A DNA stretch of 64,000 nucleotides from Rhizobium freirei PRF 81 (GTDB taxonomy: Bacteria > Pseudomonadota > Alphaproteobacteria > Rhizobiales > Rhizobiaceae): NCBI RefSeq assembly GCF_000359745.1, contig NZ_AQHN01000010.1, positions 1 through 64,000 of the forward strand, read 5' to 3'. Under the pieces are notes generated by a model that saw nothing but the letters and a program-made list of their open reading frames with translations, made no database searches and was not told the DNA's origin. This document shows, one piece after another, positions 37,901 to 47,121 of the stretch. Each line of letters begins with the position of its first letter. The first letter of the stretch is position 1. The position numbers and the translations under genes are program-made.

Positions 37901-38604
37901 GGCTTTGCGCCCTTGGGCAAGGACACGTCACGCCCGCGCAGCGAGGAGATGATCTCTGCCAGAATGGCGACGGCGATCTCCGCCGGGCTCGCTGCGCCGA
38001 TGGCAAGACCGATGGGGGCGTGGATGCGAGCCAAATCTGCCTCCGTCAATCCTTCCCGCCTCAAGCGCTCCAGACGTCCGGCATGCGTCTTGCGGCTGCC
38101 GAGGGCGCCGACGTAAAAACAGCCCGTTAGCAATGCCTGCAAAATTGGCTCGTCGTCGATCTTCGGATCGTGCGTAACGGCGACCAATGCCATGTAGCTA
38201 TCGAGCGGGCGTTCCTTGAGTGCATCAACCGGCCAATCGGCGATCAGGTCGACGCCCTCGAAGCGCTCCGGTGTCGCAAAGGCGGTGCGCGGATCGATGA
38301 TGGTGATATCAAAGCCGGCATGCGCCGCCATGCGCGCCAGAACCTGGCTGATGTGAACGGCGCCGATGACAACGATGCGCGGCGGCGGCAGGTGCACATT
38401 CAGGAAGAAGCTCCGCCCCTCGAAGTCCACGGCCGACGACTTGCCCGAACGGAATGCCGAAGCGGCCGCATCGGCCAGAGTGCCTTCCAGCACGTCGCCC
38501 TCAACGACCAGCCTGTCCGGCCCGCCCGACAGGTCCGTCACAAGGATTGCCGCCTGCCGCCCCTGCCGCAACGCATTCAGCTTCGCCAGTATCTGACGAT
38601 CCAT
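37897..38604 (-). CDS. XdhC family protein, Rossmann domain half
   Basis: A 235-residue protein with the C-terminal XdhC Rossmann domain: RIVVIGAVHISQVLARMAAHAG and DSYMALVAVTHDPKIDDE, GCFYVGALGSRKTHAGRL (PP-loop-like) and IHAPIGLAIGAASPAEIAVAI in two parts (IHAPIGLAIGA, SPAEIAVAI). XdhC proteins bind the sulfurated molybdenum cofactor and insert it into molybdenum hydroxylases. The N-terminal XdhC/CoxI part is a separate gene directly upstream, sharing one base with this start. Both halves are complete, so the split looks functional rather than a frameshift. Confidence 0.9.
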   Translation of the reverse strand: MDRQILAKLNALRQGRQAAILVTDLSGGPDRLVVEGDVLEGTLADAAASAFRSGKSSAVDFEGRSFFLNVHLPPPRIVVIGAVHISQVLARMAAHAGFDITIIDPRTAFATPERFEGVDLIADWPVDALKERPLDSYMALVAVTHDPKIDDEPILQALLTGCFYVGALGSRKTHAGRLERLRREGLTEADLARIHAPIGLAIGAASPAEIAVAILAEIISSLRGRDVSLPKGAKP

Positions 38605-38933
38605 CAGGCGAGCCTTTCCACATAGACGCGGATTCGCCCGCCGCAGGAGAGGCCGACCCGCCAGGCGGTTTCGTCGGCAACGCCGAATTCCAGCATCCGG
38701 GACTTGCCGGTCTCGATGACGTCAAGCGCCTCGGTGATGACGGCGCCTTCCACACAGCCACCCGAAACCGAGCCGTGGAAATTGCCCTCGCCGTCGATCA
38801 CGAGATGACTGCCGGCCGGGCGCGGCGCCGAACCCCAGGTATCGACAACGGTCGCCATGGCCACGCTGCGGCCTGCCGACACCCATTCCTCCGCAATTAC
38901 GAGCGGATCCAGACTTTCGGATATATCTGACAT
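38604..38933 (-). CDS. XdhC/CoxI family protein, N-terminal half
   Basis: A 109-residue protein with the XdhC/CoxI domain: ATVVDTWGSAPRPAGSHLV, the GSVSGGCVEGAV motif with the conserved Cys, and GLSCGGRIRV with a second conserved Cys. It pairs with the Rossmann half (37897-38604). The ATG at 38933 has GAGG five bases upstream; the longer frame overlaps coxE and is not supported. It follows coxE after 10 bases. Confidence 0.9.
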   Translation of the reverse strand: MSDISESLDPLVIAEEWVSAGRSVAMATVVDTWGSAPRPAGSHLVIDGEGNFHGSVSGGCVEGAVITEALDVIETGKSRMLEFGVADETAWRVGLSCGGRIRVYVERLA

Positions 38934-38943
38934 CGGAGCCTCA

Positions 38944-40188
38944 TTACTTGCCAACAAACCGCCGCGGATCGTAAGCATCCGCGCGGCCGGCGGTGAGAGC
39001 CGATACGAGATCGGCCAGAGATAATAGATTGTGAACCGGACGGAATTCGTCAACATGCGGCAGCATCGCTTTTACGCCGCGGGCACGTGCCTCGAAGCCA
39101 TCGAAGCGCAAGAGCGGATTGAGCCAGATCAGCCGCCGGCAGGAGCGATGCAGGCGATCCATCTCCTCGCCGAGCAATTCCACGCCTTCACGCTCCAGCC
39201 CATCGGTGATCAAAAGCACGATCGCGCCCTGCCCCAGCACCCGGCGCGCCCATAGCCGGTTGAATTCCTTCAGCGTCTCGCCGATCCGCGTTCCTCCGGA
39301 CCAGTCGCGCACAGCTGCGGCGCATTCGTCCAGCGCCTGATCGGGATCCTTGTGGCGCATTGCCCTGGTGACATTGGTCAGCCGCGTGCCGAACAGAAAC
39401 GTATGCACGCGCCGGCGCCGTTCGGTCAACACATGCAGAAAATGTAGGAAGATACGCGTGTACTGGCTCATCGAGCCCGAGATATCGGCGAGCACCACGA
39501 GCGGCGGCTGTATTTCCCTCGGCTGCCGGAAGCGCGGCAGGATCAAAGCGCCACCGGTGCGCAAGGCAGACCGCATGGTCGCACGGGGATCGACCTTGGC
39601 TGATGCATGCGACGGCGCAAAACGGCGGGTCCGCACGCGATCCAGCGGCAATTGCAGCTTGGCAAGCTCCTTCTTCGCGACGGCGATCTCGGCCGCCGAC
39701 ATCTGGGCAAAATCCAATCGGCGCAGAACTTCGCTGCCCGATGTGGTGAAACGGGCATCGATCTCGATATCAGGCGTCTCGCGCTGCGGCCGCCGGTCGT
39801 CGCGATCGCCCAGCAAGGCATCTCCGGCTCTGGTTTCGCCGGGCTTCGGTTTTTCCTTCTCGCGATTATCGGGCGCGACCGGCGACATCATGGCGATCAT
39901 CTTCGAAACAAGATCGCGAGAGCGCCAGAACAGCCGGAACGCCTCGTCGAACACGGCAAGATCCTCATGACGCTTGACGAAGACCGAACAAAGAGCGGCG
40001 TGGAACTCCTCGCGGGAGCCGATGCCGATCGCCTCGACCGCCTCGATCGCGTCGGCAATGGCCCCGGGACCGATCTTCAGCCCTGCCTTGCGAAGGGCGC
40101 GGCCGAACAGCACGATATTATCGGCAAGGCGCCCGTCACCGGGCGGTGACGGCGCAAGAATGATGCCATCTTGCGCGCCCGGTTCCAT
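38944..40188 (-). CDS. coxE: CoxE-like VWA domain protein
   Basis: A 414-residue VWA-domain protein of the CoxE family. The MIDAS motif is DISGSMS (about residue 235), with the later SGGTRIGETL and ITDGLE segments completing the metal site. With the MoxR-like CoxD ATPase it belongs to the pair needed in CO-dehydrogenase systems to mature or activate the copper-molybdenum site; the pair type is a chaperone-like MoxR-VWA system. It is cytoplasmic, with no membrane segments. The start is three bases from the coxD stop. Confidence 0.9.
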   Translation of the reverse strand: MEPGAQDGIILAPSPPGDGRLADNIVLFGRALRKAGLKIGPGAIADAIEAVEAIGIGSREEFHAALCSVFVKRHEDLAVFDEAFRLFWRSRDLVSKMIAMMSPVAPDNREKEKPKPGETRAGDALLGDRDDRRPQRETPDIEIDARFTTSGSEVLRRLDFAQMSAAEIAVAKKELAKLQLPLDRVRTRRFAPSHASAKVDPRATMRSALRTGGALILPRFRQPREIQPPLVVLADISGSMSQYTRIFLHFLHVLTERRRRVHTFLFGTRLTNVTRAMRHKDPDQALDECAAAVRDWSGGTRIGETLKEFNRLWARRVLGQGAIVLLITDGLEREGVELLGEEMDRLHRSCRRLIWLNPLLRFDGFEARARGVKAMLPHVDEFRPVHNLLSLADLVSALTAGRADAYDPRRFVGK

Positions 40189-40191
40189 GGA

Positions 40192-41124
40192 TCATCCCGC
40201 CGCAAGCAGTTCGGACTTGACCTCGTCCAGCACGCGCTTGCCCTCGCCGCCCTGGATACGAGCGATGTCGTCCTGATATTTCAGCAGCGTCCCCAGCGTG
40301 TCGGAGATCGTCTCGGGGTCGAGCGCGAGCCGGTCGAGTTCGGTCAAAGCTGTCGCCCAGTCGATCGTCTCGGCAACGCCGGGATTCTTGTAGAGATCGA
40401 GCGTGCGCAGCTTCTGCACATAGGCGACGATCTGGCGCGACAGGGCCTCGTTGCTATCAGGCACCTTGCGCCGGATGATCTCCAGCTCCTGCTCCGCCTG
40501 CGGATAGTCGACCCAATGATAGAGACAGCGCCGTTTCAGCGCGTCATGCACTTCACGCGTGCGGTTCGTGGTGATGATGACGATGGGCGGCTCTGCGGCG
40601 CGGATCGTCCCGAGTTCCGGCACAGTGACCTGAAAATCGGACAACACCTCAAGAAGGAACGCTTCGAAAGCTTCATCGGTACGATCCAGCTCATCGATCA
40701 GGAACACTGGTGCCCGGCCACCGACACCCGAAAGCGCCTGCAGCACTGGCCGTCGGATGAGATAGCGCTCGGAGAAAATGTCAGCTTCGATGCGGTCGCG
40801 ATCCGTCAGGCCCGATGCTTCAGCGAGCCGGATTTCCAGCATCTGCGCCGGATAGTTCCACTCATAGACAGCCGAGGAAACATCAAGCCCTTCATAGCAT
40901 TGCAGTCGGATGAGTGGCCGGTCGAGCGCCTTGGACAGGACCTTGGCGATCTCGGTCTTGCCGACGCCGGCCTCGCCTTCCAGAAAAAGTGGCCGCTTCA
41001 TTTTCAGCGCCAGAAACAGGACCGTGCCAAGCGCACGGCCGGCCAGATAATCATGAGCTGCGAGCAGAGCCATCGTCTCCTCGATCGAGCCCGGCAACGA
41101 AGTTGATGATATTTGATCCGACAT
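40192..41124 (-). CDS. coxD: MoxR-family AAA+ ATPase, CoxD-like
   Basis: A 310-residue MoxR-family ATPase. Walker A is GEAGVGKT (Lys56), Walker B is VFLIDELDR, and sensor 1 is IITTNRTRE. The residues around IRLQCYEGLDVSSAVYEWNY (in parts QCYEGLD, SAVYEWNY) are typical of the CoxD subgroup. It partners the downstream CoxE. It lies 19 bases after the flavin reductase gene. Confidence 0.9.
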   Translation of the reverse strand: MSDQISSTSLPGSIEETMALLAAHDYLAGRALGTVLFLALKMKRPLFLEGEAGVGKTEIAKVLSKALDRPLIRLQCYEGLDVSSAVYEWNYPAQMLEIRLAEASGLTDRDRIEADIFSERYLIRRPVLQALSGVGGRAPVFLIDELDRTDEAFEAFLLEVLSDFQVTVPELGTIRAAEPPIVIITTNRTREVHDALKRRCLYHWVDYPQAEQELEIIRRKVPDSNEALSRQIVAYVQKLRTLDLYKNPGVAETIDWATALTELDRLALDPETISDTLGTLLKYQDDIARIQGGEGKRVLDEVKSELLAAG

Positions 41125-41143
41125 GACAACTCCCCTGAAGGGG

Positions 41144-41641
41144 TTATAGCGTGTGATAGCCCCGGTTCATGTAAAGCAGTGCCGGCTTCGCCTCGCTGTA
41201 GCGCACGGCCATGACCTCGCCGAAAATGATGTTGTGCGTCGAGGCCTGCTTGATCTCGATCACACGGCAATCGAAAGCCGCAAGCGCGTCCGACAGCACC
41301 GGCGCGCCCGTTGCCAGCGTTTCAAACTTGCCGAAGGCGAAGCGCTCGTTTGTCGTCAGCTGCGTCTTACCGGAAAAGGCATCGGCGAGCGACTGATGGT
41401 GCGCGCCGAGCGTATTCAGCGCGAAGATACCGCTGTTGAAGAAAATCTCATTCTTCTCGTTGCTGTTATTGAGGCAGATCAGAACCGTCGCCGGATTGTC
41501 CGACACCGAGCATGCAGCCGTGATCGTCACGCCGCGCCGCTCGTCGCCGAGCGCCGTCGTCACCAATTGCACATGCCCCGCATAGCGGCTCATGGCATCG
41601 CGATAAAGCGCCGGATCCATACGCTGCCTGTCTAACACCAT
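41144..41641 (-). CDS. Flavin reductase-like domain protein
   Basis: A 165-residue FMN-binding reductase of the flavin-reductase-like family (RutF/HpaC type). Signature segments are GHVQLVTTALGDERRGVTITA (the T-x-x-T-A flavin site) in two parts, AACSVSDNPATVLICLN, and the C-terminal HNIIFGEVMAVRYSE. The exact start is uncertain: two ATGs (41644, 41641) and a GTG (41638) lie directly after AAAGGAG; the middle one is given. It is the first gene of the leftward operon and could supply reduced flavin to a partner enzyme not present here. Confidence 0.85.
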   Translation of the reverse strand: MVLDRQRMDPALYRDAMSRYAGHVQLVTTALGDERRGVTITAACSVSDNPATVLICLNNSNEKNEIFFNSGIFALNTLGAHHQSLADAFSGKTQLTTNERFAFGKFETLATGAPVLSDALAAFDCRVIEIKQASTHNIIFGEVMAVRYSEAKPALLYMNRGYHTL

Positions 41642-41807
41642 CATCTCCTTTGTTCTGTGACACCCCGTCTTTCCTTGAATATGGCGGGCGGATGTTAGCT
41701 TTTCTACAATAGTTTCATTGAAAGCAGAGGGATTTTGCTGCTTTTTCTTTGACGATCCCCTTCATACGGATAAATAGAGCAGAAAAATTGTCCGGGATAA
41801 TCGATCG

Positions 41808-42890
41808 ATGAACGTTCTGCGTCGCCTTCCGCTTCTGTTTACGCTGCTTTCAGCGGCCGGCAGCAGCTACGCCGCAGGAATCCACATCGGCGTCGTGGCA
41901 CCGCAGAATGGTAACTTCGCGATGCTGGGCGCCGAGATCACGGCCGGCGCCAATTTCGAGATCCAGGCACAGAAGGACACGGCGACTGTTGTCGACGAAC
42001 CTTGCACGGAAGACGGTGGCCGCGCCGCTGCCGAAGCGTTGATCGCTGCGAAGGCGCAGATCGCTATCGGCTTTCTCTGCACGGAAACGCTGGAAGGCGC
42101 CTTGCCCCGCCTCAAGGACGCCGGCATTCCGGCTATCACCGTTTCGGTGCGTTCCCGCATCTTGATGGAAGATGCCCTCAAGAACGGCTGGCCGCTGTTC
42201 CGCCTCGCTCCTGTGGACGGTGCAGAAGCTGCCATGGCCATCAGCACCATCCTGAAAAACTGGGCCGCCGAGCCGATGGCCCTGATCGACGACGGTACGA
42301 TCCACGGTCGCGAACTGGTCGGCGCCATCCGCAATGCGCTTGAGGAAAAGGGGCTGAAACCCGTCTTCACCGATACTTACCGGCCGGGCCAGGAACAGCA
42401 GATCGCCCTCGTCCGCCGCCTTAAGAAGGCCGGCGCCACGCGCGTCTTCGTCGGCGGCGATCGCAGCGACGTCGCCGTGATTGCGCGTGACGCCAGGAGC
42501 GAAAACATACCGTTGACGGTCATGGGGGGCGACGCCATGCGCGCCGCCGATCAGCCGGTGCCTCTGCTCGAAGGCGTGCAGGCAATCGCGCTCCCCGATT
42601 TTACCGGTCTGCCGGCAGCGCAGCCGACCGTGCAAGCGATGCGCGCCGGCGGCATCGAACCGGACGGATATATGTTGCCGGCCGCAGCCGCGGCCCAGAT
42701 CGCCAGCCAGTCGGCCGAGAGCGCCAAGGCGGAAAACAAGCCGATAGCCGACAAGCTCGTCGGCACAACCTTCCAGACCGCCATAGGCCCGATCACATTC
42801 GGGCAGAACCACGAATTGACCGAGAACTTCTATCGGCGGCAGGAATGGCGCGGCAACGCCTTCGTGCCGATGACGACGCCGTCGAACTGA
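41808..42890 (+). CDS. Periplasmic substrate-binding protein, branched-chain amino-acid (LivJ) family
   Basis: A 360-residue ABC-type binding protein with a signal peptide (LLFTLLSAAGSSYA, cleavage before AGIHIG). The mature N-terminus IHIGVVAPQNGNFAMLGAEI is that of the Leu/Ile/Val-binding class, and the usual second-domain AAYDAV-like stretch is replaced by LPAAAAAQIAS. No permease or ATPase genes accompany it, so it either uses transport components encoded elsewhere or acts as a sensor input. The ligand is unknown. Confidence 0.87.
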   Translation: MNVLRRLPLLFTLLSAAGSSYAAGIHIGVVAPQNGNFAMLGAEITAGANFEIQAQKDTATVVDEPCTEDGGRAAAEALIAAKAQIAIGFLCTETLEGALPRLKDAGIPAITVSVRSRILMEDALKNGWPLFRLAPVDGAEAAMAISTILKNWAAEPMALIDDGTIHGRELVGAIRNALEEKGLKPVFTDTYRPGQEQQIALVRRLKKAGATRVFVGGDRSDVAVIARDARSENIPLTVMGGDAMRAADQPVPLLEGVQAIALPDFTGLPAAQPTVQAMRAGGIEPDGYMLPAAAAAQIASQSAESAKAENKPIADKLVGTTFQTAIGPITFGQNHELTENFYRRQEWRGNAFVPMTTPSN

Positions 42891-42971
42891 GGCGATCCTT
42901 TCGGGCGGTTGTTTGCCAGCGACGTCGGTGCTAATTCAGACCGAAAAATTCAGATGGAGCTCAGCTATCCC

Positions 42972-43658
42972 ATGACCCTGCCGATCCGCATTGCCCCTTC
43001 CATTCTCGCAGCCGATTTCGCCAAGCTCGGCCAGGAAGTGAAGGATGTGAGCGAAGCCGGAGCCGACTGGATCCATCTGGATGTCATGGACGGGCATTTC
43101 GTGCCGAACATTTCCTTCGGCCCCGATGTCATCAAATCCCTGCGGCCCTATACGACCGCCACCTTCGACTGCCATCTGATGATCTCGCCGGCCGATCCCT
43201 ATCTCGAGGCCTTCGCCAAAGCCGGCTGCGACCGCATCACCGTTCACGCCGAAGCCGGCGTGCATCTGCATCGCTCGCTGCAGACGATCCGTCATCTCGG
43301 CAAGAAGGTCGGCGTCACCCTCAACCCGGCCACCCCGCTGTCGATACTGGAAAACGTGCTCGACGATATCGACCTGATCCTGATCATGTCGGTCAATCCG
43401 GGCTTCGGCGGCCAGAAGTTCATCCCGGCCATGGCGGACAAGATCCGCAACGCCAAGTCACTGATCGGTGACCGGCCGATCGAACTCGAAGTCGACGGCG
43501 GCGTTTCCACGGAAACGGCAGGTCTCATCGCCGCCGCCGGCGCCAATGTCCTCGTTGCCGGCTCGGCCATCTTCAAGGGAGGGTCGGTCGATGCCTACAA
43601 GCAGACGGTCGCCGATCTGAGGGCCGCGGCGGAACGAGGTCGCCTTGGAGCAAACTAG
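42972..43658 (+). CDS. rpe: Ribulose-phosphate 3-epimerase
   Basis: Interconverts ribulose 5-phosphate and xylulose 5-phosphate in the pentose phosphate pathway. A 228-residue TIM-barrel protein with [37 protein letters not shown] (in parts [13 protein letters not shown]), [11 protein letters not shown] and ELEVDGGVS, which hold the metal ligands and phosphate site. The ATG at 42972 gives the conserved start; an ATG at 42954 is possible. Its end overlaps the next gene by 14 bases. Confidence 0.95.
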   Translation: MTLPIRIAPSILAADFAKLGQEVKDVSEAGADWIHLDVMDGHFVPNISFGPDVIKSLRPYTTATFDCHLMISPADPYLEAFAKAGCDRITVHAEAGVHLHRSLQTIRHLGKKVGVTLNPATPLSILENVLDDIDLILIMSVNPGFGGQKFIPAMADKIRNAKSLIGDRPIELEVDGGVSTETAGLIAAAGANVLVAGSAIFKGGSVDAYKQTVADLRAAAERGRLGAN

Positions 43659-44166
43659 ACCAACCAGCATTAACCAGACGGTGGACCGAATTCGGGCCGC
43701 CGTCTTCTATTGCCTTGGACTGGTGCGCGACGCAGTCTGCTGGGGCTTGGGGATGACGGTCTCGGCGCTGGTGGCGCTCTACCTGCGCAATGGCCTTCTG
43801 ACGAGCCATCTAGCCGCGCTCGTCCTCGTCTACTTCCTGGGCGGCGCCCTGTCCTGGCTCGTCATGGTGCCATTTGCCAGACGCTATGCCGGACATCGGC
43901 CGCCAACGGCGCGCTTTGCCGCGTTCTTCCTGGCGCTATCCATCGGCACCGCAGTCATGACGGCATTCCTCTTCGCCATGGACTATCGCTGGTTCTATGC
44001 GCGCTGGCATGCTCCCTTCGGCACGCTCGTCTGGATATTTCAATTCCTGTTCACCAGCGCCAGCGCCGTTTATCAGTTCGCCGTTCTCGGCTTTACGCTG
44101 TTTCTGCCTCTCGGTTTGCTTTGCCTGATCGCCGCGTCCGTCTATCTTACCCGACATATGCGTTGA
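43645..44166 (+). CDS. Four-helix inner-membrane protein of unknown function
   Basis: A 173-residue protein with four predicted membrane helices (about residues 27-47, 56-76, 87-107, 133-163) and no domain I recognise. It starts at a TTG (43645) with GAGG a few bases upstream and overlaps the end of rpe by 14 bases, so translational coupling is likely. The Trp/Tyr-rich segment [14 protein letters not shown] after helix three may sit at the membrane surface. It ends 102 bp before purB. Confidence 0.8.
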   Translation: MEQTRPTSINQTVDRIRAAVFYCLGLVRDAVCWGLGMTVSALVALYLRNGLLTSHLAALVLVYFLGGALSWLVMVPFARRYAGHRPPTARFAAFFLALSIGTAVMTAFLFAMDYRWFYARWHAPFGTLVWIFQFLFTSASAVYQFAVLGFTLFLPLGLLCLIAASVYLTRHMR

Positions 44167-44268
44167 GACGGATCAAAGATTGATCCGTCAAACATTGTGA
44201 TTGCCGCCCGTCTTTGTTATGGGGGCGCCGAGGTTTCCTTTCCTATCAGCCAAGAAAGCTTTGAGCCC

Positions 44269-45570
44269 ATGATCCCGCGCTACTCCCGACCGGAAATGGT
44301 CGCCATCTGGTCGCCCGAAACCAAGTTCCGCATCTGGTTCGAGATCGAGGCCCATGCCTGCGACGCGTTGGCCGCTCTCGGCGTCATTCCGAAGTCGGCA
44401 GCCGATACCATCTGGGAAAAGGGCGGCAAGGCGACTTTCGACGTCGCCCGCATCGATGAGATCGAGGCCGTAACCAAGCACGACGTCATCGCATTCCTGA
44501 CGCATCTCGCCGAAATCGTCGGTCCGGATGCCCGCTTCGTGCACCAGGGCATGACCTCCTCCGACGTGCTCGACACCTGCTTCAACGTCCAGCTCGTTCG
44601 CGCGAGCGACCTGCTGCTCGCCGATATCGACAAGCTGCTGGAAGCGCTGAAACGCCGCGCCTTCGAGCATAAGGACACCGTCACCATCGGCCGTTCGCAC
44701 GGCATTCATGCCGAGCCTACGACTTTCGGCGTCAAGCTGGCGCTCGCCTACGCCGAATTCGAGCGCTGCAAGCAGCGCCTGATCGCAGCCCGCGAAGAAG
44801 TCGCCACCTGTGCCATCTCCGGCGCCGTCGGCACCTTCGCCAATATCGATCCGCGCGTTGAAGAACATGTCGCTGCCGCGCTCGGCCTGAAGCCGGAGCC
44901 GGTCTCCACACAGGTCATCCCGCGCGACCGTCATGCCATGTTCTTCGCCACTCTCGGCGTCGTCGCTTCCTCGATCGAGCGTCTGGCGACCGAAATCCGC
45001 CATCTGCAGCGCACCGAAGTGCTGGAGGCCGAGGAATATTTCTCGCCGGGCCAGAAGGGTTCGTCGGCCATGCCGCACAAGCGCAACCCGGTACTGACCG
45101 AAAACCTGACCGGTCTTGCCCGTATGGTCCGCTCCTACGCCATGCCGGCCATGGAGAACGTCGCCCTCTGGCACGAACGCGATATTTCGCACTCCTCCGT
45201 CGAGCGCATGATCGGCCCGGATGCGACCGTCACGCTCGATTTCGCTCTCGCCCGTATCACGAGCGTCATCGACAAGCTGCTGGTCTACCCGGACAATATG
45301 ATGAAGAATCTGAACAAGTTCCGCGGACTTGTTCATTCGCAGCGCGTGCTGCTGGCGCTGACCCAGGCCGGCGTTTCCCGCGAGGATTCCTACCGCCTCG
45401 TCCAGCGCAACGCGATGAAGGTCTGGGAACAGGGCAAGGACTTCCTTGAGGAACTCCTGGCCGACCAGGAAGTGCGCGCCGCACTTTCCGAAGAGGATAT
45501 CCGCGAGAAATTCGACCTCGGCTATCACACCAAGCATGTCGACACGATCTTCAAGCGGGTCTTCGGCTAG
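44269..45570 (+). CDS. purB: Adenylosuccinate lyase
   Basis: Cleaves SAICAR and adenylosuccinate in purine synthesis. The 433-residue protein contains the fumarase/aspartase superfamily signature SSAMPHKRNP (from about residue 264), the ISRSHG-like TIGRSHGIHAEPTTFG in two parts, and GMTSSDVLDT. The ATG at 44269 begins the conserved MIPRYSRPEM; the longer frame from 44197 is not conserved. It converges with, and overlaps by four bases, the iron-permease-like gene. Confidence 0.95.
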   Translation: MIPRYSRPEMVAIWSPETKFRIWFEIEAHACDALAALGVIPKSAADTIWEKGGKATFDVARIDEIEAVTKHDVIAFLTHLAEIVGPDARFVHQGMTSSDVLDTCFNVQLVRASDLLLADIDKLLEALKRRAFEHKDTVTIGRSHGIHAEPTTFGVKLALAYAEFERCKQRLIAAREEVATCAISGAVGTFANIDPRVEEHVAAALGLKPEPVSTQVIPRDRHAMFFATLGVVASSIERLATEIRHLQRTEVLEAEEYFSPGQKGSSAMPHKRNPVLTENLTGLARMVRSYAMPAMENVALWHERDISHSSVERMIGPDATVTLDFALARITSVIDKLLVYPDNMMKNLNKFRGLVHSQRVLLALTQAGVSREDSYRLVQRNAMKVWEQGKDFLEELLADQEVRAALSEEDIREKFDLGYHTKHVDTIFKRVFG

Positions 45571-46067
45571 GATTTGCTGTGGCTGGTCTGATTTGACGGT
45601 GAGGCGGTGCGGTTGACGCGCCGCCTTTTTCTTTTATTCGCTGGCTTGGCAACGACCACGGCATCGAGCTCGACACTTTCGCCGGCCTTGCCCTTGTGTC
45701 GCTCCTGGTGCCGCTTTGCAGCCTTTTCGACGAGCATGTCGAGGTGCTTCAGATCCTCTTCATCGAGATTTTCGATCCCAACGAAGCGATTCTCGGCCCC
45801 GCTGGTCAGAATCAGCTCATTGAGCTTCGCCTGAATGGCCCGCGTGTCGCGCGTCTGCGCGCTCTGAAGCAGAAAAACCATCAGAAACGTGACGATCGTC
45901 GTGCTGGTATTGATGACCAGCTGCCAGGTGTCCGAATAATCGAAGATCGGCCCTGTCGTACCCCACAGAATGACGGAGAGCAGCGCCAGCACGAAGATGG
46001 CCGGTTTGCCCGTCCAATCCGAGACCGTCACCGCAAAACGGGTGAAAATATGCGTGAGCGAAGGCAT
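45567..46067 (-). CDS. Low-affinity iron permease family protein
   Basis: A 166-residue membrane protein of the low-affinity iron permease family (PF04120 type): TRFAVTVSDWTGKPAIFVLAL (in parts), FDYSDTWQLVINTSTTIVTFL and the QSAQTRDTRAIQAKLNELI segment. Two membrane helices precede a soluble, charged C-terminus (KHLDMLVEKAAKRHQERHKGK...). The ATG at 46067 has GGAG nine bases upstream. Despite the family name, iron transport by bacterial members has not been shown to my knowledge. It is convergent with purB. Confidence 0.85.
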   Translation of the reverse strand: MPSLTHIFTRFAVTVSDWTGKPAIFVLALLSVILWGTTGPIFDYSDTWQLVINTSTTIVTFLMVFLLQSAQTRDTRAIQAKLNELILTSGAENRFVGIENLDEEDLKHLDMLVEKAAKRHQERHKGKAGESVELDAVVVAKPANKRKRRRVNRTASPSNQTSHSKS

Positions 46068-46154
46068 GATCCGCATCTCCATGATGATGCGGATCAACGT
46101 AGAAATCCTGTTGCGGTTCCAACGATGGCCTAAAACCGCTGAAAGCTTGAAGGC

Positions 46155-46955
46155 CTAGTCCTGAGCCACGACCAATTTGCGGTAGAGATGCCACGACGCA
46201 TGACCAAGTATCGGCATGACGACAGCTAGGCCCACGAAGACCGGGATCGTGCCAATGACGAGAAGCGCTGCAACGATGAGACCCCAGACTGCGACCGGCA
46301 CCGGATTGATCAGCGTCGCCCGTATGCTGGCATCGATTGCCGCGACGACACCGACGTCACGGTCGAGCAGCAGCGGAAACGTGACGACCGTCGTCGCCAG
46401 CACGACGAGCGCGAAGACGAAGCCGGCCAGATCGCCCCAGAATATCATCGCCATGCCTGCACGCGTCGTCAGAACACTCGATACGAAGGACAAAAGCGTG
46501 GGCTGCACGCCATCGCCGAAGAAGATGAAGTAAATGTTCTGCGCCACCAGGAGCCAGACGATAAAGACGCCGAACAGCATCAGGCCCGCAACGATGATCG
46601 AGGGCAGTGCCGGCGAATGGCGCACCTCGAAGGCATGGCTCCATGACGTATCCAGCCCCTTCTCCCGCCGTCGGCTAATCTCGTATAGACCGATTGCGGC
46701 CATCGGACCTAGCAGGGCAAATCCCGACATCAGCGGGAACAGCAGCGGCAGAAGGTTCTGGTCCGTGCTCCAGATCGCGAGCGCAATGCCCGCTATCGGA
46801 TACATCAGGCACAGAAAGACATAATGCGATGGCTTCTCGCTGAAATCGTCCAGCCCAAGCTTCAGGGCGTCGACAAGGTCTGCAATACCAATTTTACGGA
46901 TGGCGGGACGGGTAAACGAATGGTCCGCTCCCCCCATGACGTGAAAGGCCGTCAT
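46155..46955 (-). CDS. DUF2189 domain integral membrane protein
   Basis: A 266-residue protein with about six membrane helices. The opening RKIGIADLVDALKLGLDDFSEKPSHYVFLC in two parts and the GFALLGPMAAIGLYEISRRRE segment match the DUF2189 family. Function is unknown. The ATG at 46955 has GAGGAGGAG six bases upstream; the frame extends to 47153 without support. It is probably monocistronic and divergent from the hydrolase gene at 47122. Confidence 0.87.
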   Translation of the reverse strand: MTAFHVMGGADHSFTRPAIRKIGIADLVDALKLGLDDFSEKPSHYVFLCLMYPIAGIALAIWSTDQNLLPLLFPLMSGFALLGPMAAIGLYEISRRREKGLDTSWSHAFEVRHSPALPSIIVAGLMLFGVFIVWLLVAQNIYFIFFGDGVQPTLLSFVSSVLTTRAGMAMIFWGDLAGFVFALVVLATTVVTFPLLLDRDVGVVAAIDASIRATLINPVPVAVWGLIVAALLVIGTIPVFVGLAVVMPILGHASWHLYRKLVVAQD

Positions 46956-47121
46956 AATGCTCTCCTCCTCAACCATGGCGCTCGGTTGCGGCGAAAGATG
47001 GCGGCAAACTTGGTCGCCGACATCGTCCTTCGCTACCGGCAAGAGCGATCCTAGCAAATTTTGCCGCAATTGTCGCCTTTTCCCTTGACACTTGGGTTCA
47101 CCTTTTCCACATCGCGGTATC

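Noticed and set aside
43710..44183. Overlapping plus-strand frame in the four-helix membrane protein gene
   Set aside because: The alternate frame is Arg-rich and lacks hydrophobic segments, while the chosen frame has four clear helices and coupling to rpe.
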